From a bacterium (GTDB lineage Bacteria > Actinomycetota > Acidimicrobiia > Spongiisociales > ZC4RG35), in contig JAPPLW010000110.1 in the NCBI GenBank assembly GCA_028819345.1, forward strand, positions 1 to 64,000: DNA of 64,000 nucleotides, in the 5' to 3' direction. The position numbers and the translations under genes are program-made. The notes under the pieces are model-generated. The model searched no databases, had not been told where the DNA came from, and saw nothing but the letters and a program-made list of their open reading frames with translations. Shown here piece by piece: positions 51,511-60,051 of this stretch (within the stretch, counting starts at the first letter, position 1; every line of letters starts with the position of its first letter).

Positions 51511-52320
51511 ATGACATCTTTTACATCTTCCGGCAAAGCCGACGCCACGCCTGGCGGCGCCCACCGGCGTCGCCGATGGTTCGCGGCGGTCTCGGGGGCC
51601 CACTTGCTGATCGTGGCAGCCGGAGTGTTGGCCCTGGTGACCAACCTGGTGCTCCTGCGCAGGGGAGAAGAGCCCCTGGCCCGGGTGGCGGTGAGCGCGG
51701 TAGAACTGGCGCCGGGACGTTCCCTGCAGTCGGGGGACATACAACTGACCCCGCTCGACGTGGCGGAGTCGGTGGCTTCGCACTTGGTTTCGGAGGACGA
51801 ACTGGCTGAATACCAGGGATGGGTGATCACCAGAAGGACCGCCATGGGATCCCTCCTGACCAAGGAGAGCCTCCGGTCGCCGCTCGGCGCCGCGGGGTTT
51901 CGGGCGATGAGCCTTCCGGTCGATGCCCACCATGCCGTCGGGGGAGACCTGATCCCAGGAGACCTGGTGGATGTGATCAGGGTGGACGAGGAGCAGGCGT
52001 CCTTCGTTGCAACCGCCCTGGAGGTGCTGGGGGTCTCCACCCAGTCGGAAGGGGCCCTGGGTCTGTCCGGGGGCGGTTTCCACCTGATTCTGGGTGTGGA
52101 TGACAGGACCGCTCTTGCCCTGGCCCTGGCGCTTGCCCATGCCGAGGTGGAGGTGTTGCGCTCCACCGGGTCCGTGCCGGTCGAGGTTCGCGTCCTGAAG
52201 GATGCCTCGGCCGCTTTGGAGACTTACCAGACCAGTCCAGGCCGTTCCTCGGGTGATTCTCCGCAGCCAACCCCGGGATCGGAGGGGTCCCTCCCGACGG
52301 GGGAGGGGCCGTCGCAATGA
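51511..52320 (+). CDS. Tad pilus assembly protein CpaB/RcpC-like (SAF domain)
   Basis: The 269 residues show a cytoplasmic basic N-terminus, one membrane helix (about 28-48) and an external SAF domain starting RVAVSAVELAPGRSLQSGDIQLTPLDVAES, followed by the RcpC part (PVDAHHAVGGDLIPGDLVDVI). In the Tad system of diderms this protein works with the secretin; in this secretin-less lineage its role is probably a wall-facing assembly factor. It is the first gene of the pilus operon and overlaps cpaE by ATGA. Confidence 0.85.
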   Translation: MTSFTSSGKADATPGGAHRRRRWFAAVSGAHLLIVAAGVLALVTNLVLLRRGEEPLARVAVSAVELAPGRSLQSGDIQLTPLDVAESVASHLVSEDELAEYQGWVITRRTAMGSLLTKESLRSPLGAAGFRAMSLPVDAHHAVGGDLIPGDLVDVIRVDEEQASFVATALEVLGVSTQSEGALGLSGGGFHLILGVDDRTALALALALAHAEVEVLRSTGSVPVEVRVLKDASAALETYQTSPGRSSGDSPQPTPGSEGSLPTGEGPSQ

Positions 52321-53501
52321 GAGACATCGAGTTGGCCCTGGCGGTGTCTACCCGGGGATGGTCCGACCGACTGCACCGTTTCCTGGTGGACCACGGAGGA
52401 GCGAGGGTCCGCTTGTACGTGATGCAACCCCAAGACGCCTTCTCGGAACGGTTTGACGTCCTCCTGATCGACGACATCTGCTCGTTCCTCTCTCCTCATC
52501 TGGTCGACAAGCTGAACCGGTCGGGCCGCCGGGTGGTGGGCGTCTACGACCCTGCGGAGTTCCCCGACGGAAAGGACCGGCTGCTGGCATGCGAGGTCAC
52601 CGAGGTGATCGAGGCGGACGCCGACCCCGAGGAATTCCTGGCGCTGGTCGATCGGATGGAGATCGCGCCGCAGGTGAGAGAAGATCCCACTCCTGACGAC
52701 GCCACCGGCGGAGCGGTCTCTATCAGTCCTGGAGGGAGACCTCAGCTGATTGCGGTGGGATCCCCGCCCGGAGGATGCGGCGCCACCGAGGTGGCCATCG
52801 CACTGGCTCGACGGCTGGCGGAGCGGCGTGACTCGGTAGCCCTGCTGGACATCGACCAGCGGGCGCCGTCGATGGCACAGCGCCTCGGTTTGGGCCTCTA
52901 TCCGAACCTGCTGACCGCCATCGACGCGGTACACCATCACAGCGAGAGCCTGGATGCCTGCTGGCACACCCTCAGGGGTAGCACCCTCCGCGTGCTGCCC
53001 GGCGTGCCGACGTTTGCTGACCGGGCGGAGCTTCGCCGGGGCGAGGTGACCGAACTCTTGCTGGAGACCGCTCGGATGTCCGACGTCACGGTGGCCAATT
53101 TCGGGTCTTGGGAGAACGGCCAGGGAGACCCCCTGATCTGGGAGACGGCCGGAGGGGTCTCCGACGCGGTGATGGCAATCGCCACGGTTCTGGTGGGGGT
53201 GGCGCTTCCCAATCCGGTGGGAATAACCCGGATGATCGAGTGGATCGGCCAGCTTCGGGCGAAGGAGCCCGGCATGGAGGCTTTCGTGGTTATCAATCGC
53301 ACACCGGCTTCCCTTTCGCAGAGGAGAGCCCTGTTCGACGAACTGTCCAAGGCGGTCGGTCAAGTCCGGATCGGGTTTCTTCCCGAGGACACGCGGGTGG
53401 CCGAGGCGGCCTGGAATGGTGCGCTGGTGGAGAGAGGTAAGTTCCGTCGGGGATGTGACCGCCTGGCGGACCAGGTCCTGGGAGCGATCAACCTTGCCTG
53501 A
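52317..53501 (+). CDS. TadZ/CpaE-like pilus localisation ATPase
   Basis: The 394-residue protein has an N-terminal receiver-like domain (FDVLLIDDICSFLSPHLVDKL near residues 43-62) and a ParA/MinD-like domain with the deviant Walker A GSPPGGCGATE near 145-155, in which the usual Lys is Ala, as is common in TadZ/CpaE proteins. It would place the pilus machine in the cell. The ATG overlaps cpaB and the stop overlaps cpaF by 8 nt. Confidence 0.85.
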   Translation: MRDIELALAVSTRGWSDRLHRFLVDHGGARVRLYVMQPQDAFSERFDVLLIDDICSFLSPHLVDKLNRSGRRVVGVYDPAEFPDGKDRLLACEVTEVIEADADPEEFLALVDRMEIAPQVREDPTPDDATGGAVSISPGGRPQLIAVGSPPGGCGATEVAIALARRLAERRDSVALLDIDQRAPSMAQRLGLGLYPNLLTAIDAVHHHSESLDACWHTLRGSTLRVLPGVPTFADRAELRRGEVTELLLETARMSDVTVANFGSWENGQGDPLIWETAGGVSDAVMAIATVLVGVALPNPVGITRMIEWIGQLRAKEPGMEAFVVINRTPASLSQRRALFDELSKAVGQVRIGFLPEDTRVAEAAWNGALVERGKFRRGCDRLADQVLGAINLA

Positions 53502-54780
53502 GGGAGGGGCCACCGGGTACGCCTATGCGGAGATCCGCCGCAGTTCACTGGATCTCATCGAGGAACGGAACCTCGATCCGGAAACGGACCGGCATGGCGC
53601 CCACCGGCTGGTGGAACAAGCCGTCAAGGAATACTCCCGCCGTACCCAGGTGGGGTTGGGCCGCGCCCTCCGCGATCCCTCGGACATGGCAGAGCGGGTG
53701 CTCCGTTCCATCGCCGACTACGGTCCCCTGACCGATTTGCTGTCCCGCTCCGACGTGGAGGAGGTCTTCATCGAGGGACCCAGGGTTACCTTCATCGATG
53801 GGACGGGACGTCTGCAGGGCCTGAAGGAACCCACCACAGTGGAGGAGAACCGGCAGGTGGTGGATAGGCTGCTGGCCGGTAGCGACCGTCGGCTGGATGT
53901 CTCCCAACCGATCGTTCAGGCCCGGGTGATGGATGACTCGGCTCGCCTGACGGCCGTAATCCCGCCCATCTCGGACCAACTCTCCGCCACCCTCCGACGG
54001 TACGCGCTCCGGAGGCAAAGCCTCGATTCGCTGGTGGAACTGGGGTCGATGCCCCCGGCGGCTGCCCGGCTGTTGGCCGCCGCGATGCTGACAGAGTGCG
54101 GGGTGGTCGTCTCCGGCCCGCCGGGAGCGGGAAAGACCTCTCTCCTCAGCGCCCTGCTGGACGCCTGCCCGCCCACCCGCTGCATCCGCTGCTGCGAGGA
54201 GGTGCGGGAGTTGCACATTCCTCTGGTCCACGGGTCGTTCTACGAGGCGCGTCCGCCCGGCCTGGATGGAAAGGGAGAGATCAGCCTGCGGGTGCTGGTG
54301 AAGGCGGTGCTGGCCATGCGCCCCGACCTGATCGTGGTGGGGGAGGTCAGGGGGGCAGAAGCCTTCGAGTTGACCCGGGCCGCCAACGCCGGATGCGGGT
54401 TTGCCTGCACGGTCCATGCCAACTCCGCCGCCGACGCCCTCGACGCGCTGGTGAGCGCCGCGCTGATGGCCGGGGAGAATGTCAGTGAACGGGTGGTGCA
54501 GCGGGTGTTCGCCTCGGCCATCGACCTGGTCGTGCATCTGGACCGGGAGGCGTTGGGCGAGGGCCGGGGAGGACCCATGCGGCAGGTGCGGGAGATCGTC
54601 TCGGTGACGCCCGGTCGTCAGGAGTCCTTCTCCATCCATGCCCTGTTCCGCCGCCCGCGCCTGGGCGAGTCCATGGTGTGGGTGGGAGGGTCTCCTCCCG
54701 ATTCCCTGGTTTCGCGCATCGAACGCGCCACGGGCTCGGCGTTGGGGGCGGTCCTGGACGGAGAGGGGTGGCCGAGGTGA
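53494..54780 (+). CDS. Tad pilus assembly/secretion ATPase TadA/CpaF
   Basis: CpaF/TadA is the VirB11-like hexameric ATPase that drives pilin polymerisation. Walker A GPPGAGKTS is near residues 207-215, the Asp box LAMRPDLIVVGEVRG near 275 and the His box AGCGFACTVHANSAADAL near 299. The protein has 428 residues from the TTG at 53494, which has GGGAG 9 nt upstream and overlaps the cpaE end. The longer frame upstream is cpaE shadow. Stop and tadB start overlap as GTGA. Confidence 0.9.
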   Translation: MPEGGATGYAYAEIRRSSLDLIEERNLDPETDRHGAHRLVEQAVKEYSRRTQVGLGRALRDPSDMAERVLRSIADYGPLTDLLSRSDVEEVFIEGPRVTFIDGTGRLQGLKEPTTVEENRQVVDRLLAGSDRRLDVSQPIVQARVMDDSARLTAVIPPISDQLSATLRRYALRRQSLDSLVELGSMPPAAARLLAAAMLTECGVVVSGPPGAGKTSLLSALLDACPPTRCIRCCEEVRELHIPLVHGSFYEARPPGLDGKGEISLRVLVKAVLAMRPDLIVVGEVRGAEAFELTRAANAGCGFACTVHANSAADALDALVSAALMAGENVSERVVQRVFASAIDLVVHLDREALGEGRGGPMRQVREIVSVTPGRQESFSIHALFRRPRLGESMVWVGGSPPDSLVSRIERATGSALGAVLDGEGWPR

Positions 54781-55664
54781 AGTGGACCGCCGCCCTGGCC
54801 AGCGGGGTGTTCACCTCCCTGGTGCTGGCGATGGTGATGGGCATCCGGCCCCGCCTGCGGATGACAAGGTCGCGCCAGAGGAGCGCCGCCCGGGAGTTGT
54901 GGCTCGCTCAAGCCGGTTTGAACATCACCCCGCTTCAGTTCACGCTGGCCTCGGCGGGTGTGGGCGTCCTGGCGCTGGTGGTCCTGCTCGGCGTGTCGGG
55001 GGTGTGGGTCGTGGCCCTGCCTCCCTCTGTAGTCATCTCCCTCCTGCCCCGCTTCTACTTCTCGCGGGTCCGGACGCGACGGCTGTCGGAAGTCAGGAGA
55101 GCCTGGCCGGACGGGATCAGGGATGTGGTGGGAGGAGTCTCGTCAGGCATGTCGGTCCAGCGGGCGGTGGAGAGCCTGGCCGCGTCCGGTCCGGCGCCCC
55201 TGCGGGAGGCTTTCAGCCGTTTTCCGATGCTGGCCCGGACAATAGGGGTGGTCCCCGCTCTGGAATCGATCAAGGAAGACCTGGCCGACCCGACCAGTGA
55301 CCGGGTGATAGAAGTGCTGATGATCGCCCATGAGCGGGGCGGGGTCCTCGTTCCGGACATCCTCCGCGACCTGGCCGACACCACCTCGATGGACCTGGCG
55401 GCCACCGAGGAGGAGCAGACCGAGGCCCTCGAGCAGCGCATCAACGCCCGGGTGGTGTTCATGCTTCCCTGGCTGGTTCTGGTGGCCCTGACCTTTCGCC
55501 CGGGACCCTTTCGAACCTTCTACTCCTCCCCGGCGGGCATCCTGGTGGTGGCGATCGGCGCCGGTCTTTCGCTGTTCGGAATCGCCCTGATCTCCCGGCT
55601 TTCCCGTCCTCAGGAGGAACCGCGGGTGCTGGCCCCCTCCGCTGAGGAGGGCGTTCCATGGTAG
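54777..55664 (+). CDS. Tad platform protein TadB (T2SS F domain)
   Basis: This inner-membrane platform protein has 295 residues with a first helix near 2-20, a helix pair near 60-95, a T2SS F domain (WPDGIRDVVGGVSSGMSVQRAVESLA near 113-138, then IEVLMIAHERGGVLVPDILRDLA) and C-terminal helices. The GTG at 54777 is preceded by GGAGAGGGG; an in-frame GTG at 54768 is less likely. It overlaps the ends of cpaF and tadC. Confidence 0.88.
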   Translation: MKWTAALASGVFTSLVLAMVMGIRPRLRMTRSRQRSAARELWLAQAGLNITPLQFTLASAGVGVLALVVLLGVSGVWVVALPPSVVISLLPRFYFSRVRTRRLSEVRRAWPDGIRDVVGGVSSGMSVQRAVESLAASGPAPLREAFSRFPMLARTIGVVPALESIKEDLADPTSDRVIEVLMIAHERGGVLVPDILRDLADTTSMDLAATEEEQTEALEQRINARVVFMLPWLVLVALTFRPGPFRTFYSSPAGILVVAIGAGLSLFGIALISRLSRPQEEPRVLAPSAEEGVPW

Positions 55665-56608
55665 ACCAGCCCGCCCATCTGGTGGCGGCTCTGTTCACCT
55701 CATTCACCCTGATGGGAGCGATGCTCAGGTTCTTCCCCCTCCCCAAACGTCTGAGCGCCCGGGTGCGTCCCTATGCCGGGACGGGCGGCTTGCCCTGGGT
55801 GGCTTCCGATCCCGGTGCGCCGTTCGGACGGACGGCGGGATCCGCCCCGGTCCGCCTGTTCGGTCCGATGGTTCTCGCTGCGGCCCACGGTGTGGGGAGG
55901 ATCGCCGACCGGATGGGAGAGGGGCAGTTGATCCTCCGCCTGCGGCAGGCCCGTTTCTACGCCGGCCTGGAAGACCGGGACCGCGTGGCGTCCTATCGGC
56001 TGGCGGTGCTGGGGACAGCGGCCACGGTGGCCGGCATGGGGGCAGGGGTCATGTTGGCGCTTCGCCAGTCCACCCTGATGGTGCTGGCCGCCGCGGTGAG
56101 CGGGGGGTTCGTGGGGTCCTTCAGAGTCCGGGGCCGGCTGGATCGGGCGGTGGAGCAGCGTCGTTCGATGATGAAGATCGAGATCCCCACCATCAACCAA
56201 CTGCTCGCGATCCGGGTCCGTTCGGGAAGCGGGGTCATGCACGCCGTGGGGGAAATGACCGCCCGGGGCAGGGGTGAGGTGATCGGGGAGTTGGGAACCG
56301 CCCTTCGCATGCACCGCTCGGGCATGAGCGCCGCCCAGGCTTTCAGACGGATAGCGGAGATCACCCCCGAGTCATATTGCGCCCGAACATACAAACTGCT
56401 GGCCTCATCCGATGAGATGGGCGTGGACTTGGCGGCGGGCCTTCGGGTCCTGGCGGACGACGCCCGCCGGGCTCGTCGGGAGGATCTGCGACGATCCGCC
56501 GTCAAGAGACGCTCGGCCATGCTGGTTCCCACCATCGCCATCCTGGCGCCGGTGATGCTGCTGTTCGTGGCCGCCCCCCTCCCGCAACTGGTTCTCGGTT
56601 GGACATGA
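55658..56608 (+). CDS. Tad platform protein TadC (T2SS F domain)
   Basis: The second platform protein has 316 residues, helices near 5-25, 105-145 and 290-310, and a T2SS F core (EIPTINQLLAIRVRSGSGVMHAVGEM near 175-200 and ARTYKLLASSDEMGVDLAAGLRVLADDARR near 245-275). The ATG overlaps tadB by 7 nt. TadB and TadC probably form a heteromeric platform below the CpaF hexamer. Confidence 0.87.
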   Translation: MVDQPAHLVAALFTSFTLMGAMLRFFPLPKRLSARVRPYAGTGGLPWVASDPGAPFGRTAGSAPVRLFGPMVLAAAHGVGRIADRMGEGQLILRLRQARFYAGLEDRDRVASYRLAVLGTAATVAGMGAGVMLALRQSTLMVLAAAVSGGFVGSFRVRGRLDRAVEQRRSMMKIEIPTINQLLAIRVRSGSGVMHAVGEMTARGRGEVIGELGTALRMHRSGMSAAQAFRRIAEITPESYCARTYKLLASSDEMGVDLAAGLRVLADDARRARREDLRRSAVKRRSAMLVPTIAILAPVMLLFVAAPLPQLVLGWT

Positions 56609-56635
56609 AACGCACGACAGGAAAGGAGCAACAGA

Positions 56636-56839
56636 ATGATGATGACGGCAATTGTGATGATCGGGGAGACACTCCGGAGGATGAGACGCGAGGAACGCGG
56701 CCTCAGCACCGCCGAGTTGCTGGGAAACGCGGCCCTGGCGATAGTGGCCCTGTTGGCCATCTGGGCCCTGCTGCAGACGCTGGGCACCGACATCGTGGGC
56801 TGGATTCGCGGGCAACTCTCCACCAATTTGAAGAAGTGA
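56636..56839 (+). CDS. Flp/Fap type IVb major pilin candidate
   Basis: This 67-residue prepilin has a basic leader and the class III cleavage motif G22-LSTAE with Glu at +5, followed by the hydrophobic helix LLGNAALAIVALLAIWALLQTLG. The size, motif and location after tadC match Flp pilins. GGAAAGGAG 9 nt upstream of the ATG gives the strongest ribosome binding site of the operon, as expected for the major subunit. The processing peptidase (TadV/CpaA) is not encoded in this window. Confidence 0.88.
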   Translation: MMMTAIVMIGETLRRMRREERGLSTAELLGNAALAIVALLAIWALLQTLGTDIVGWIRGQLSTNLKK

Positions 56840-56871
56840 CCGGAACGATCTCCTTGGAAGGGAGGTCCCCC

Positions 56872-57273
56872 ATGATGATGGTCGGCTCGGGGCCGGGCCG
56901 GGATCCGGGTCCCGGGGACGGGTTCACGACCGCGGGCTTCGTGGTGGCGGTGGGTTTCTCGATGCTGTTCTTCGTGCTGCTGGCCAACCTGATGGCGGTC
57001 CAGTACGGGCGGGGAGTGGTGCGGGTGGCCCTGGATGAAGGGGCCCGGCACGGCGCCCGCTACGGCGTGGCGGGCCCCGCCTGCGAGCTACGGATCCGGG
57101 AGGTGCTGGACGGCCTCCTGGGAGGGGAGATGGGCTCGGGGGTGTTCTATCGGTGCGAGGGGGGCTCGAATAGGATCAGCGCCAGCGCCCAGGTGGTGTT
57201 TCCCGCGTGGGTCCCCGGCATTCCGGAGTTCCGCTTCCAGATGGCGGCCACCGCGGCCGCCGAGCGGAAGTGA
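56872..57273 (+). CDS. TadE-like pilus pseudopilin
   Basis: The 133-residue protein has a short N-terminal region, one membrane helix (GFVVAVGFSMLFFVLLANLMAVQYG, residues about 22-46) and an outside domain with two Cys. It fits TadE-type minor pseudopilins, although the expected Glu after the cleavage Gly is not obvious. The ATG at 56872 (with in-frame ATGs at 56875 and 56878) follows GGAAGGGAGG. It overlaps the next TadE gene by GTGA. Confidence 0.7.
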   Translation: MMMVGSGPGRDPGPGDGFTTAGFVVAVGFSMLFFVLLANLMAVQYGRGVVRVALDEGARHGARYGVAGPACELRIREVLDGLLGGEMGSGVFYRCEGGSNRISASAQVVFPAWVPGIPEFRFQMAATAAAERK

Positions 57274-57719
57274 ATGACCGGCGGCTCCAAAAGGGCTCGG
57301 CGCCCATCGAGTTGGTGTTGGCGATCGGGTTGATCCTGATACCCATGGCCCTGCTTTCGCTTTCCTTCGGTCCGTACCTCGAGCGCATGGTCCTGGTGAG
57401 GGTGGCGGCGGCGGCCGCCGCCAGGGAGTTGGTGCTCTCGGACGGCTCCGAGGAGGGAGTAGTGGCGCTGGTTGCCGAAATCGCCCGCAACCACGGAGTG
57501 CAGGTGAGCGACGTGGGGGTCGGATTCTGTGGGGGAGTGGTCCGCCCGGTCACCGAGCGCCCCGGGCCGGGCTGCGGACCGCCGGCGAAGGGCGGGGAGC
57601 TCACCGTGACTGTCCACGTGGGGGTCCCGGCCCTCGTCACACCCTACGGTGAGGTGGGAGAACTGACGGCCCGTGCTTCCCATACCGAGATGGTCGGCCT
57701 CTACCGCTCCACCCGATGA
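57270..57719 (+). CDS. TadE family pseudopilin
   Basis: The 149-residue protein begins with the clear TadE signature KGSAPIELVLAIGLILIPMALLSL, with Glu at the position expected after processing. The rest is an exported domain with two Cys (residues near 88 and 102). The GTG overlaps the previous stop. It would be a minor pilus or pilus-base component. Confidence 0.8.
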   Translation: MNDRRLQKGSAPIELVLAIGLILIPMALLSLSFGPYLERMVLVRVAAAAAARELVLSDGSEEGVVALVAEIARNHGVQVSDVGVGFCGGVVRPVTERPGPGCGPPAKGGELTVTVHVGVPALVTPYGEVGELTARASHTEMVGLYRSTR

Positions 57720-58147
57720 CAGGGCATCCGGGACAGAGGGGGTCGATCACCCTGTGGGTGTTGGGCCTTGGGATGTGCCTTCTGGTTGTGGGAGGGATGG
57801 GGCTTGACATGTGGTCGGTGGTGGCGATCCGCGCCCGGTTGGTGGAGGCGGCGGAGGCGATCGCAACCGGAGCGGCGTCGGGGATCTCGGAAACACATTG
57901 GCGGGACACGGGAGAGATCCGGCTGGATCCCGTCAGGGCGAGCCGGTTGGGGAGAGACCTGGCCGCCCGCCATCCCGTGGTCGGCCTCCTGGAAGGACCT
58001 CCCGAGATCGTGGTGGACCCCGAGTTCCGCTCAGTGACGGTGCAGGTGTCGGGCTCGGTGCCGCTGACCCTGCTGGCGCTGGCAGTGAAGTCGGGTCGTG
58101 TCGAGATAACCGCTTCCGCCACCTCACGGCCTCACGTGGGCGGCTGA
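57716..58147 (+). CDS. TadG-like/pilus minor protein
   Basis: The 143-residue protein starts GQRGSITLWVLGLGMCLLVVGGMGLDMW, a helix typical of TadG N-terminal (Rv3660-like) helicase/secretion-neighbourhood proteins, with the following RARLVEAAEAIATGAASGI matching the family. Full TadG proteins are longer and carry a von Willebrand A domain, absent here. The ATG overlaps the TadE stop (ATGA). It ends the pilus operon. Confidence 0.72.
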   Translation: MTGHPGQRGSITLWVLGLGMCLLVVGGMGLDMWSVVAIRARLVEAAEAIATGAASGISETHWRDTGEIRLDPVRASRLGRDLAARHPVVGLLEGPPEIVVDPEFRSVTVQVSGSVPLTLLALAVKSGRVEITASATSRPHVGG

Positions 58148-58172
58148 GGACTGGGTGTGAGAGTGACCACTC

Positions 58173-58946
58173 CTAGAGGATGTAGAGGCCCACCACGGCC
58201 AGGGCGGCGGTGTAGGCCGCGAACGGCGCCAGGCCGATCCGGCGCATCACCGACAGCAGGCCGACTATCGAGAGGTACCCCACCACCGCCGCCACCCCCA
58301 GGCCCACCAGGTCGGGTCCCAGGGACTCGGGGGCCAAGTCCATCCGGGTCACCGACCGCACCCCTGCGGCCGCTATGGCTGGGACCGCCAGAAGGAAGGA
58401 GTACCGGGTTGCCTCCTCGGGGGAGAGGCCCCGCGCCATACCGGCGGTGATCGTCACGGCCGACCGGGAGACGCCCGGCATGATCGCCAGAACCTGGGCC
58501 GCCCCCACCCAGAATCCGTCCCGGAACCCCGCATTCTCGAGCCGCCCGGTCCGCCCTCCGAGCCTCTGTCCCACCAGCAGCACGACGGTGGTGAACCCGA
58601 GCACCACCGAGACGGCGGTCGGGCTGTCCTGGGCGCTCTCCACCACGTCCTCAACCAGAAGCCCCAGGGCGGCGGGCGCGGTTCCCACAATGAGCAGCCC
58701 CCACAGGCGCCGGGCCCGGGCGGAGCCCCTGAACCTCAACAGCACGCCTACGTCTCTCCGGTAGAAGAAGACCACCGCCGCCAGGGTTCCGAGATGCAGG
58801 AATGCGCTCTGCGCCAACGAAGGCGTGGAGACCGACAGCCCCATCTCCGACAGCAGAGCCGGTACCAACACCAGGTGACCGCTGGAGGAGACGGGAAGGA
58901 ACTCGGTGAGTCCCTGGATGATCCCCCAAGTGACCGCGTTGATCAT
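58173..58946 (-). CDS. uppP: Undecaprenyl-diphosphate phosphatase UppP (BacA)
   Basis: UppP recycles undecaprenyl pyrophosphate released by wall polymer synthesis. The signature LTEFLPVSSSGHLVLV is near residues 14-29 and PGVSRSAVTITAGMARGLS near 158-176, both essential to the family. The 257 residues contain eight or so membrane helices. The ATG at 58946 lies 10 nt after the SAF gene stop, with no clear ribosome binding site, so translational coupling is likely. Confidence 0.94.
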   Translation of the reverse strand: MINAVTWGIIQGLTEFLPVSSSGHLVLVPALLSEMGLSVSTPSLAQSAFLHLGTLAAVVFFYRRDVGVLLRFRGSARARRLWGLLIVGTAPAALGLLVEDVVESAQDSPTAVSVVLGFTTVVLLVGQRLGGRTGRLENAGFRDGFWVGAAQVLAIMPGVSRSAVTITAGMARGLSPEEATRYSFLLAVPAIAAAGVRSVTRMDLAPESLGPDLVGLGVAAVVGYLSIVGLLSVMRRIGLAPFAAYTAALAVVGLYIL

Positions 58947-58956
58947 GGAGGAGACG

Positions 58957-59514
58957 CTAGCGGCCCGGCGCCACCGCAACCGTCAGGGTTCCGTAGGCCG
59001 AAGCGGCCGAGACCCGGGCCAGTTGTTCCCCGGGTACGGCGATCAGAGCCCTTCGCCCGGGATCCCGACCCTCGGCCATCGGGTGGATCACCAGTCCCGG
59101 GATCGGCTCGGCGGCCGGCGCCAGCCCGTCGTCCCCCGCCACCAGGAGCACCTGGCTGCCGGGCAGGAGTCCCGGCGGCGTCTCCACCTCCACGGCCCAC
59201 CAGCCATCAGGAACCGCGGTGTCCGTGCCGGCCAGGACCGCTGATGTCAGGGGGTCACCCCTCGACAGGGGCACGGCCAGGATGCCGTGGATGGCCGCCG
59301 CCGGGAGAAGCCCCTCGGGAATCTCCCGGTACTCGAACAGGTCGTCGGAAAGCTCGGCGCCCGCCGGAATGTCCATCCTGGCAAAGGGGTGCAGGGTCAC
59401 CGGGGAGGGCATGATCTGGATGAACCAGGACACCGCCACAATCGCTGCTGCGCCCGCCCACTTGAGGTACGGGCGGGGCGCAAACCAGATCATCCCACAA
59501 GATGGCGTAGCCAT
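58957..59514 (-). CDS. SAF domain-containing membrane protein
   Basis: The 185-residue protein has a membrane helix near 18-36 and a SAF domain (FARMDIPAGAELSDDLFEYREIPEGLL, then AVPLSRGDPLTSAVL). It resembles the RcpC/CpaB N-terminal region and the SAF proteins that stand next to fmdB in actinobacteria. The function is unknown; wall or pilus association is a guess. Its first about 109 codons lie in the 432-bp duplicated unit and are repeated upstream. Confidence 0.78.
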   Translation of the reverse strand: MATPSCGMIWFAPRPYLKWAGAAAIVAVSWFIQIMPSPVTLHPFARMDIPAGAELSDDLFEYREIPEGLLPAAAIHGILAVPLSRGDPLTSAVLAGTDTAVPDGWWAVEVETPPGLLPGSQVLLVAGDDGLAPAAEPIPGLVIHPMAEGRDPGRRALIAVPGEQLARVSAASAYGTLTVAVAPGR

Positions 59515-60051
59515 GCCCTACCGGACCGAGGCGGAGTCACAGGACTTGTCGCGAGTCAGGGATTTGTTTCCCACTCTCCTGCGGACGGCCGGGAGGAGGT
59601 TATTCGGAGGAGGAACTCTCTCCACGGCCCACCAGCCATCAGGAACCGCGGTGTCCGTGCCGGCCAGGACCGCTGATGTCAGGGGGTCACCCCTCGACAG
59701 GGGCACGGCCAGGATGCCGTGGATGGCCGCCGCCGGGAGAAGCCCCTCGGGAATCTCCCGGTACTCGAACAGGTCGTCGGAAAGCTCGGCGCCCGCCGGA
59801 ATGTCCATCCTGGCAAAGGGGTGCAGGGTCACCGGGGAGGGCATGATCTGGATGAACCAGGACACCGCCACAATCGCTGCTGCGCCCGCCCACTTGAGGT
59901 ACGGGCGGGGCGCAAACCAGATCATCCCACAAGATGGCGTAGCCATGCCCTACCGGACCGAGGCGGAGTCACAGGACTTGTCGCGAGTCAGGGATTTGTT
60001 TCCCACTCTCCTGCGGACGGCCGGGAGGAGGTTATTCGGAGGAGGAACTCT
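59188..60051. repeat. Perfect 432-bp tandem duplication
   Basis: Copy 1 is 59188-59619 and copy 2 is 59620-60051; identity appears complete by direct reading, and the match extends one base further at the junction (C at 59620/60052). The unit holds, on the minus strand, the last few codons of fmdB, the fmdB-SAF spacer and the first 109 codons of the SAF gene. Duplication endpoints share only one to three bases, suggesting illegitimate recombination or replication slippage, unless it is an assembly error. Confidence 0.93.
59518..59946 (-). pseudogene. Truncated SAF-domain gene copy
   Basis: Made by the tandem duplication, this copy has the intact start and the first 109 residues of the SAF gene, then runs across the junction into 33 residues of unrelated reading from the fmdB 3' end and spacer, ending 3 nt before the start of the full copy. 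It keeps the membrane helix and most of the SAF fold, so a stable membrane-bound fragment could be made, but it lacks the C-terminal domain. Confidence 0.85.
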
